Shown here piece by piece: positions 26,446-32,753 of a DNA stretch of 64,000 nucleotides; position 1 is the stretch's first letter, and each line of letters opens with the position of its first letter. The DNA comes from Pseudomonas fluorescens. GTDB taxonomy: Bacteria; Pseudomonadota; Gammaproteobacteria; Pseudomonadales; Pseudomonadaceae. Under the pieces are notes generated by a model that ran no database searches, was not told the DNA's origin, and saw nothing but the letters and a program-made list of their open reading frames with translations. The stretch is from contig NZ_LACH01000033.1 in the NCBI RefSeq assembly GCF_000968015.1, positions 239-64,238 on the forward strand, in the 5' to 3' direction. The translations under genes and the position numbers were made by a program.

Positions 26446-27647
26446 CGCAACAACTCCAGCGCCTGATCCAGCGCTTCAAAGAACCGTTCCAGGTCTTCGG
26501 AATCGTTGTACAGCGCCAACGACACCCGGATCGCCCCAGCCAGTTCAAAACGCTTGAGCAACGGCATGGCGCAATGATGACCGGCGCGCACCGCGATCCC
26601 CTGTTCCGTCAGCAAATGCGCCAAATCAGAGTTATGCACACCCTCGACGACAAAACTGGCCAGCGCCAGTTGCGGCTTGCCCAGCAACCGAATGCCGTTG
26701 CGCGCTTCAAGGCCTTTTAGCAAATAGTCATGCAGCGCTGCTTCATGGGCGCAAACCGCGTCCTGATCTAGCCCCGCAAGATAATCCAGCGTCGCCCCCA
26801 GACCAATCACACCGGCAATCGGTGGCGTACCCGCCTCGAAACCCAATGGGGCAGGGCGGAACCGTGCGCTGTGGTAATCCGCATCCAGCACCATTTCGCC
26901 GCCGAATTGCCAATGACGCAGTTGCTCAAGCGCTTCGTTGCGACCGAACAGCACGCCTAGACCATCGGGGCCGTAGAGCTTGTGACTGGAAAACACATAA
27001 AAGTCGCAACCCAGCGCTTGCACGTCATGTCGACCATGAACCACGCCTTGGGCGCCATCGACCACGGTCAGCGCGTCATGCGCCTTGGCCATCGTCAAGA
27101 GGGCGGGTAATGGCTGCCAGGCGCCGAGTACGTTGGACAACTGACTGACCGCCAGCAAGCGGGTTCGCGGACCGATCAACTGCGCGGCAGCATCAAGGTC
27201 AATCAAACCGTCGGCGTCCAGTGGCAGGATCACCAGCTTCAGGTCGCGACGGTGGGCCAGTTGCTGCCACGGCAACAGATTGGCGTGATGCTCCAGGGCG
27301 CTGATGACAATTTCATCGCCTGGATTGAAAAGATGTTCCAGGCCATACGCCAGGAGGTTCAGCGCAGACGTTGCGCCATGGGTAAAGATGATCTGCCCGC
27401 AATCGCCGGCATTGAGCCAGTGGGCGACTTTGCTGCGGCTGGCCTCGAACGCCTGGGTGGCGTGGGCGCCGGGCAGGTGTTGCGCCCGATGCACGTTGGC
27501 CGCGCCGTTGGCGTAGTAATGCGCCAGGGCATCCAGCAGGGCTTGAGGTTTTTGCGTGGTGGCGGCGTTGTCCAGATAGGTCTGGTCTTGCCGTTGCAAT
27601 GCGGCGATGGCCGGAAAATCGGCGCGCCAGGGAGAAGGAATCATCAT
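26442..27647 (-). CDS. csdA: Cysteine desulfurase, CsdA/SufS type
   Basis: PLP enzyme that removes sulfur from cysteine to give alanine and an enzyme persulfide. The 401-aa class-V aminotransferase fold shows YLDNAATTQKP at the N-terminus, the PLP Schiff-base Lys223 in SSHKLYGPDG, and the catalytic Cys359 in RAGHHCAMPL. That loop resembles SufS more than E. coli CsdA, but the gene neighbours (csdE, tcdA) are those of the csd module. Two adjacent ATGs (27647, 27644) are possible starts. A REP pair lies upstream. Confidence 0.92.
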   Translation of the reverse strand: MMIPSPWRADFPAIAALQRQDQTYLDNAATTQKPQALLDALAHYYANGAANVHRAQHLPGAHATQAFEASRSKVAHWLNAGDCGQIIFTHGATSALNLLAYGLEHLFNPGDEIVISALEHHANLLPWQQLAHRRDLKLVILPLDADGLIDLDAAAQLIGPRTRLLAVSQLSNVLGAWQPLPALLTMAKAHDALTVVDGAQGVVHGRHDVQALGCDFYVFSSHKLYGPDGLGVLFGRNEALEQLRHWQFGGEMVLDADYHSARFRPAPLGFEAGTPPIAGVIGLGATLDYLAGLDQDAVCAHEAALHDYLLKGLEARNGIRLLGKPQLALASFVVEGVHNSDLAHLLTEQGIAVRAGHHCAMPLLKRFELAGAIRVSLALYNDSEDLERFFEALDQALELLR

Positions 27648-27686
27648 GTGTTCAGCCCTGTGAACTTGGGCGGGTGTACACCGGAC

Positions 27687-27762
27687 CTTGTGGGAGCGAG
27701 CTTGCTCGCGATGGCGTCCGTAAAACCGCCAAAAGCATCGCGAGCAAGCTCGCTCCCACAGG
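27687..27762. repeat. REPIN between csdA and dapD
   Basis: Inverted arms at 27687-27714 and about 27735-27762 with a 20-bp spacer, same core family as at 4546. It lies 12 bp beyond the dapD stop on the minus strand and may end dapD transcription. Confidence 0.9.
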
Positions 27763-27774
27763 TGCCTGTGGCAC

Positions 27775-28809
27775 TTAGTTGTGAGCGTGCAGCGCTTCGT
27801 TCAGTTCGATTGCCGATTTGTGGGTTTTGCATTCCACGGCACCGGTCTCCGAATTGCGGCGGAACAGCAGGTCAGGCTGACCGGCCAGTTCACGCGCCTT
27901 CACGACTTTGACCAGTTTGTTGTTTTCGTCCAGCAGCGCCACTTTGGTACCCGCGGTTACGTACAGGCCCGACTCAACGGTGTTGCGATCGCCCAATGGA
28001 ATACCGATACCGGCGTTCGCGCCGATCAGGCAGCCTTCGCCGACCTTGATCACGATGTTGCCGCCGCCCGACAGGGTGCCCATGGTCGAGCAACCGCCGC
28101 CCAGGTCCGAACCCTTGCCGACGAATACGCCAGCGGAAACGCGGCCTTCGATCATGCCCGGGCCTTCGGTGCCGGCGTTGAAGTTGACGAAACCTTCGTG
28201 CATCACGGTGGTGCCTTCGCCGACGTAAGCGCCCAGACGAATACGTGCCGCGTCAGCGATGCGCACGCCGGCCGGAACCACGTAGTCGGTCATTTTCGGG
28301 AATTTGTCCACCGAGAACACTTCCAGCAGCTCGCCACGCAGACGCGCTTCCAGTTGATGCTCGGCCAGTTCGGCGAGGTCGATCGCACCCTGGCTGGTCC
28401 ATGCCACGTTCGGCAACAACGGGAACACACCCGCCAGGTTCAGACCGTGCGGCTTGACCAGACGATGGGACAGCAGGTGCAGCTTGAGGTAGGCCTCAGG
28501 GGTGGAGGTCAACTGAGCGTCTTCGGCCAGAATGGTCGCGACCAGCGGCTTGTGGCTCTCGGCCAGACGGGTCAGCAAGGCAGCCTGGGCAGCGTCGACG
28601 CTTTTCAGGGCTTCAGCCAGTTGCGACGCCTGAGCGGTAGTGAACGCGATGGCCTGATTGCCTTCGGTGTAGCCCAGAATTGGCGCGATGGCAGCGACCA
28701 GTTCGGCCGAAGGGGTGAGCAGTGGCTGCGCGTAAAACACTTCCAGCCAAGCGCCTTGACGGTTTTGAGTGCCGACACCAAAGGCCAGGCTGAACAGGGT
28801 AGTGGACAT
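27775..28809 (-). CDS. dapD: 2,3,4,5-tetrahydropyridine-2,6-dicarboxylate N-succinyltransferase
   Basis: Succinylates tetrahydrodipicolinate with succinyl-CoA in lysine/meso-DAP synthesis. The 344-aa protein is the long Pseudomonas/actinobacterial-type DapD, with an N-terminal domain of about 160 aa and a left-handed beta-helix (AYVGEGTTVMHEGFVNFNAG, GGGCSTMGTLSGGG, EGCLIGANAGIGIPLGD). The E. coli enzyme is about 274 aa, so the length matters for choosing the family. It is 33 bp downstream of the YffB-like gene on the same strand. Confidence 0.95.
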   Translation of the reverse strand: MSTTLFSLAFGVGTQNRQGAWLEVFYAQPLLTPSAELVAAIAPILGYTEGNQAIAFTTAQASQLAEALKSVDAAQAALLTRLAESHKPLVATILAEDAQLTSTPEAYLKLHLLSHRLVKPHGLNLAGVFPLLPNVAWTSQGAIDLAELAEHQLEARLRGELLEVFSVDKFPKMTDYVVPAGVRIADAARIRLGAYVGEGTTVMHEGFVNFNAGTEGPGMIEGRVSAGVFVGKGSDLGGGCSTMGTLSGGGNIVIKVGEGCLIGANAGIGIPLGDRNTVESGLYVTAGTKVALLDENNKLVKVVKARELAGQPDLLFRRNSETGAVECKTHKSAIELNEALHAHN

Positions 28810-28842
28810 GTGGATACCTCTAACAAAATGGAACGGGCTGCC

Positions 28843-29205
28843 TTACTTGAGCGCTGCCGCGTAGATATCTGGCTTGAAGCCAATCAGGGTTCGGTCACCG
28901 AGATCAAGCACCGGGCGCTTGATCATCGAGGGTTGTGCGAGCATCAGTTCGATAGCTTTCGGCTGGTCGAGATCGGCTTTGCGTTCGTCGTCGAGCTTGC
29001 GAAAGGTCGTGCCAGCACGGTTCAACACCACTTGCCAGCCGTGCTCGTCGCACCATTGGTTCAGGTGTTCACGGTCAATGCCGACCGTCTTGTAATCATG
29101 AAAGTCATAGCTGACAGCGTGTTCATCGAGCCAGGTGCGCGCCTTTTTCATGGTGTCGCAGGCTTTGATGCCGAAAAGGTGCAACGTTTTACTTGAAACG
29201 GTCAA
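28843..29205 (-). CDS. ArsC/Spx family thioredoxin-fold protein (YffB-like)
   Basis: A 120-aa ArsC-family protein with the opening LFGIKACDTMKKARTWL, where the single N-terminal Cys is followed by DTMKKA, as in YffB. RAGTTFRKL, PSMIKRPVLD and the C-terminal GFKPDIY agree. YffB proteins are putative thiol reductases; true arsenate reduction is not implied. No ATG fits the family start: the best start is a TTG at 29205 preceded by GGGGG at seven bases, and a second TTG lies eight codons in. It is co-directional with dapD; in E. coli yffB neighbours dapE, so the link to lysine genes recurs. Confidence 0.87.
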   Translation of the reverse strand: MTVSSKTLHLFGIKACDTMKKARTWLDEHAVSYDFHDYKTVGIDREHLNQWCDEHGWQVVLNRAGTTFRKLDDERKADLDQPKAIELMLAQPSMIKRPVLDLGDRTLIGFKPDIYAAALK

Positions 29206-29280
29206 GGAATTGCCCCCTTTGCAGGTGCTGGAAACTGAAGGTGACGGATTATGCCATGACCCTTCAGTTAAAACGCAAAA

Positions 29281-29390
29281 CCTGTGGGAGCGAGCCTGCT
29301 CGCGAAGAGGGCGTGTCAGTCGACATCAATGTTGACTGATCTGGCGCTATCGTCGGAACGCCGCCCGGACCAAGCTCGCTCCCACATTGG
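29281..29390. repeat. Asymmetric REP pair upstream of the YffB-like gene
   Basis: The left arm (29281-29310) is a normal CTGTGGGAGCGAGCCTGCTCGCGAAG copy in shortened form. The right arm (about 29346-29390) keeps AAGCTCGCTCCCAC but its inner half is replaced by CGTCGGAACGCCGCCCGGAC. The pair is therefore a chimera of two REP sub-types. Confidence 0.7.
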
Positions 29391-29657
29391 ATTTACGGTA
29401 AGTCGGCAGTCTAAGGGATTAATATGGCACTTCAATGCTGTCGATTGTCTTGGCAACCGCGCTTTATTTGGGGCGTTGCGGGCGCAGCGCCTGGAGTTGA
29501 ATAGCCTCAGCCGTCATCACCCGATAGGTGATGACGTATTGCGAGAAGCGCAGGGTGAACTGGATTTGAGTGAGGCCAATCCGGGATCGCTTAAGTAGGC
29601 CTACATGGTGAATGGCGTCGTCACCAGACAAATGCCCAGTCTTTGCGTACGCTGGAC
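29391..29657. other. Gene-free stretch between REP and metalloproteases
   Basis: No intact gene is supported. A perfect 10-bp stem (CGTCATCACC / GGTGATGACG, 29512-29521 and 29527-29536) with a 5-base loop lies about 120 bp beyond the protease stop. It overlaps the possible toxin remnant listed separately. Confidence 0.5.
29464..29634 (-). pseudogene. Possible remnant of a RelE/ParE-type toxin C-terminus
   Basis: Reading the minus strand, an open frame of about 55 codons ends at a TAA at 29464-29466. Its last third, RFSQYVITYRVMTAEAIQL, looks to me like the C-terminal strands of RelE/ParE toxins, which usually read Y-x-I-x-Y-R-V followed by an isoleucine/leucine-rich strand. No ATG start or antitoxin is present, and the upstream part does not look like the family. 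The resemblance is by eye and may be chance. Confidence 0.3.
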
Positions 29658-30404
29658 TCAGTCAGCTTCGTTCGGTCGAAATTTTGGGTAGGCTTTGCGC
29701 ATGACTCGCCTGTCCAGCATGCTGATTTTGGTGTTGATGCCCACTTCCCAATCCTCTGTCGTCAGTTCGTTCGGGATTGGATAGTGCATGATCGAATCCT
29801 TGTCGTAGCTACCCCATATATGGTTGCTGCCTTCAAGGGGCGTCAGGACGTTAAAGTCCGTGTCTTTCTCGGTCCACCCATAGTGGCTTTTATAAAATTC
29901 GTAAACCTTCGGTTTGTCCCAGGGAATGTTCGCTTTTGGATGCAACTGCTCGTGCTGCAGACCCAGCGCGTGACCGAACTCATGCAGTACGGTTGCTTTG
30001 AATTCTGGATGGTCGAATTCAATATTCAAATTCAGCGTCGGTACATGTTGTTCGTATAACAACGCATCAGTTCCTAATGCGGAGTCGTTTGTCGCGCTGG
30101 ATGTTGAAATCCTGATCTCGCTTTCGCCTTGGTCAATAAATTCGAACTGCAAGTTCACAGAGGGTTGCCATTGCTTGATCAACGCTTCGATGGCAAGCCT
30201 TTTCATTTGAGTTGGAGTATCCACGAACGCGATTCTTAATGTCCGGCCATTACCCCAGAATTTGCTCCAGGTGCCAATGGCACGCTTGGAACGTCGGCCC
30301 GTAGAAGAACGTTGGGCGTTGTCGGAGTTTTCCAGGATAGCGGCGTCGTAAGAGGCGAGTTCATCAATTGCGCGGATCATTTTACAGGGCGTACTAATGT
30401 TCAT
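29658..30404 (-). CDS. Astacin-like (M12A-type) zinc metalloprotease, copy 1
   Basis: The 248-aa protein carries the zinc motif HEFGHALGLQHE (His141, Glu142, His145, His151) and the Met-turn SIMHY (204-208), the astacin metzincin signature. No signal peptide or membrane segment is seen. A basic patch RRSKR (37-41) lies just before the catalytic domain, where astacins are cut to remove their propeptide. The start at 30404 is chosen because it makes the N-termini of the two tandem copies co-linear (SYDAA at residues 18-22 in both); the frame stays open to 30494, and neither start has a clear ribosome site. GC is lower than in neighbours. Substrate unknown. Confidence 0.85.
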   Translation of the reverse strand: MNISTPCKMIRAIDELASYDAAILENSDNAQRSSTGRRSKRAIGTWSKFWGNGRTLRIAFVDTPTQMKRLAIEALIKQWQPSVNLQFEFIDQGESEIRISTSSATNDSALGTDALLYEQHVPTLNLNIEFDHPEFKATVLHEFGHALGLQHEQLHPKANIPWDKPKVYEFYKSHYGWTEKDTDFNVLTPLEGSNHIWGSYDKDSIMHYPIPNELTTEDWEVGINTKISMLDRRVMRKAYPKFRPNEAD

Positions 30405-30510
30405 GATTGATGTGCTTATAGTGTGCGTGTAGTCGTTTGGATAGCGGCAGTGCTCGTCCGTTAGCTTAAAGACGATGCCCCTGTACTCGATCATTACAAA
30501 GAATAAAGTT

Positions 30511-31242
30511 TTAGCGCTTGGGATAGAGCAGTTTCATCAAACGCTTGTCTTTTCTGCTGATCTTGCGGTTGATTGGAATTTCCCAATCACCCACTGTCAG
30601 TGTGTTTGCCACTGGATGGTGCATGATCGACTTTCTGTCGTACGGCGTATAAATCGCTTCGATTGTATCGAAGGGCTGAAACAGGTTCCTGTCGACTTGT
30701 TCTTTGGTCAGTGGATTCATTTCTCGGTTCTGGTAGAACGCATACACTTTCGGTTTATCCCAGGGGATATTGGCCTCAGGGTGTTGGTGTTCATGCATGG
30801 CGCCTAAGGCATGTCCAAACTCATGAGTCACGATCACGCCGAAGTCTGCATCTTCAGGTTTGACTCCCAGATCCATGGTCTGCCAGTCCGGATGAATCAA
30901 CAGCGCATCGGTACCCAGCATTGAGCTGTTAACGTTGTTTTTTGTTGCAATCCGGATATCACCTTCAAGTCCATCGACAAAATCGAAGCTCAGATTGATA
31001 TAGGGCAGCCACTGGCTGGCGGCGTCGATGATCTTCTGTTTGTGCTCATCATCGGGGCCGTCGATAAAGGCGACTTTGAGCGTCCGTCCGTTCGCCCACA
31101 GTTTTGAGTAATTGATCAGCGAGCGCTTGCGGCGAGTACGGCTGGAGGAGTTTGCGTTTGCGGGGTTTTCGTTGACGGCAGCATCGTAGGATTGCTGATC
31201 ATCAGGCCATTGGATAAGAGAACAGTTTTCAATGCAGTTCAT
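30511..31242 (-). CDS. Astacin-like (M12A-type) zinc metalloprotease, copy 2
   Basis: A 243-aa paralogue of the following gene: zinc motif HEFGHALGAMHE (His140, Glu141, His144, His150) and the shared segment ANIPWDKPKVYAFY. The Met-turn reads SIMHH (205-209), so the Tyr that usually follows in astacins is His here. The basic patch TRRKRS (36-41) again precedes the catalytic domain. No signal peptide is seen. It is 106 bp upstream of copy 1 on the same strand, so a tandem duplication and co-transcription are likely. Lower GC than the flanking dap genes suggests an acquired unit. Confidence 0.85.
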   Translation of the reverse strand: MNCIENCSLIQWPDDQQSYDAAVNENPANANSSSRTRRKRSLINYSKLWANGRTLKVAFIDGPDDEHKQKIIDAASQWLPYINLSFDFVDGLEGDIRIATKNNVNSSMLGTDALLIHPDWQTMDLGVKPEDADFGVIVTHEFGHALGAMHEHQHPEANIPWDKPKVYAFYQNREMNPLTKEQVDRNLFQPFDTIEAIYTPYDRKSIMHHPVANTLTVGDWEIPINRKISRKDKRLMKLLYPKR

Positions 31243-31373
31243 TCGTTACTTCTTCCATGAAGTGGATGTAAAGGTTTATTGGTGTGCACAGTTATGTGCT
31301 GCTTGAGAGTAAGGGGAACTCTGCAGTGTCGTGAGCTTTAATTGTGGACGAAATGTAACTGGTTATATAAGTA

Positions 31374-31402
31374 TGCCCGCACTGCGTTGCACAGTGCGGG
31401 CA
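31374..31402 (-). terminator. Hairpin terminator downstream of dapC
   Basis: TGCCCGCACTG (31374-31384) and CAGTGCGGGCA (31392-31402) form a perfect 11-bp stem with a 7-base loop, eight bases beyond the dapC stop on the minus strand. The T-run after it is weak. Confidence 0.7.
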
Positions 31403-31409
31403 GGAGTAC

Positions 31410-32609
31410 TTATTTGTTGCGGATAATAAACTCGCGAACTCTCTTGGCCGCTTCTACACATTCGGCCAGCGGCGCGACCAGTGCCATGCGCACGCGTCCG
31501 GCGCCCGGATTGAAGCCATCAACTTCACGAGACAGATAAGAACCTGGCACCACGGTCACGTGTTCTTCCACAAACAGATCACGGCAGAACGCCTCATCAT
31601 CGCCGTCAACGTTTGGCCACAGGTAGAAACCGCCATCCGGACGCTGCACGTCCATCACTGGGCCAAGGATTTCCAGCACCGCATCGTATTTCTCGCGATA
31701 CAGCGCACGGTTGGCGCGTACATGCACTTCGTCATTCCACGCGGCAACACTGGCCAGTTGGGTCTGAACCGGCATCGCGCAGCCGTGGTAGGTGCGGTAC
31801 AGCAGGAAGCCCTTGAGGATGTCCGCATCACCGGCCACAAACCCCGATCGCAGGCCCGGCAGGTTGGAGCGCTTGGACAGGCTGTGGAACACCACGCAAC
31901 GCTTGAAGTCCTTGCGGCCCAGTTCCACGCAGGCGCTGAGCAGGCCGGCCGGCGGGGTTTGCTCGTCGAAGTACAGTTCGCTGTAGCACTCGTCGGCGGC
32001 GATCACGAAGTCGTATTCGTCGGCCAGGGCGATCAGCTTTTTCAGGGTTTCGACCGGGATCAGTGCGCCGGTCGGGTTGCCCGGCGAGCACAGGAACAGG
32101 ATCTGGCAGCGTTTCCAGATGTCTGGGGAAACGGCGTCGAAGTCCGGGTTGAAGCCGTTTTCGTCCAGGCATGGCAGGTAATGCGGCTTGGCCCCGGCAA
32201 GGAACGCCGCGCCTTCATAGATCTGATAGAACGGATTCGGGCTGACCACCAGTGCATCGTCGCCACGGTTGACCACGGTCTGGGTGAAGGCGAACAGCGC
32301 TTCGCGGGTGCCGTTGACCGGCAGCACATTGCGCGCCGGGTCGAGCCAGCCGTTCGGAACGCTGAAACGACGTTCGCACCACGCAGCGATGGCTTCACGC
32401 AGGGCCGGAATGCCGAGGGTGGTCGGGTACACGGCCATCTTATCCAGATTGCTTGCCAGGGCTTCGGCGACAAAGCTTGGCGAACGGTGTTTCGGCTCGC
32501 CGATGGACAGCGCAATGGCACGCTTTTCCGGGTTTGGCGTGACGCTGCCGAGCAGGGCACGGAGCTTCTCGAACGGGTAGGGCTGCAACTGGTTCAGAGC
32601 GTTGTTCAT
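31410..32609 (-). CDS. dapC: Succinyldiaminopimelate transaminase
   Basis: PLP class-I/II aminotransferase that transfers an amino group from glutamate in the succinylase lysine pathway, between DapD and DapE. The 399-aa product shows ALSIGEPKHRSP, PNPFYQIYEGAA, the AADECYSELYFDE Asp region and the PLP-lysine segment HSLSKRSNLPGLRSGF. The start at 32609 (MNNALNQLQPYPF) matches the usual length; the frame extends 13 codons into a truncated REP. Many bacteria use ArgD for this step, while pseudomonads carry this dedicated gene next to glnD. Confidence 0.95.
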   Translation of the reverse strand: MNNALNQLQPYPFEKLRALLGSVTPNPEKRAIALSIGEPKHRSPSFVAEALASNLDKMAVYPTTLGIPALREAIAAWCERRFSVPNGWLDPARNVLPVNGTREALFAFTQTVVNRGDDALVVSPNPFYQIYEGAAFLAGAKPHYLPCLDENGFNPDFDAVSPDIWKRCQILFLCSPGNPTGALIPVETLKKLIALADEYDFVIAADECYSELYFDEQTPPAGLLSACVELGRKDFKRCVVFHSLSKRSNLPGLRSGFVAGDADILKGFLLYRTYHGCAMPVQTQLASVAAWNDEVHVRANRALYREKYDAVLEILGPVMDVQRPDGGFYLWPNVDGDDEAFCRDLFVEEHVTVVPGSYLSREVDGFNPGAGRVRMALVAPLAECVEAAKRVREFIIRNK

Positions 32610-32618
32610 GGGGGCCTC

Positions 32619-32690
32619 GTTCAATGTGGGAGCGCGCTCAAATTTCAATCAAGACACAAAAACTGTGGGAGCAAGCTCGCTCCCACATGA
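32619..32690. repeat. Truncated REP copies between dapC and glnD
   Basis: A short hairpin TGTGGGAGC-AAGCTC-GCTCCCACA occupies 32664-32687, and a further fragment AATGTGGGAGCG is at 32623-32634. The usual inner palindrome is missing from both, so these look like deletion derivatives of the REP family. This is the last copy before a stretch of about 23 kb without REPs. Confidence 0.75.
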
Positions 32691-32753
32691 TTTTCGTTTA
32701 ACTGAACATTCTTGGGGTTGCCCATTTCCACAGGGGAATTTTGTTAATTCAAA

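Noticed and set aside
27781..29196. A 471-codon plus-strand frame crossing dapD and the YffB-like gene
   Set aside because: It spans two real genes and their gap on the opposite strand; pure shadow.
29284..29598. A 104-codon plus-strand frame in the gap before the proteases
   Set aside because: Begins inside a REP and has no family-like sequence or ribosome site.
30405..30494. Upstream start extending the first protease by 30 residues
   Set aside because: It breaks the exact N-terminal co-linearity of the two copies and has no ribosome site, though it cannot be fully excluded.
4546..32690. Clusters of short palindromes that might suggest a CRISPR array
   Set aside because: The repeats are dispersed inverted pairs with irregular spacing of kilobases, not direct repeats with unique spacers.
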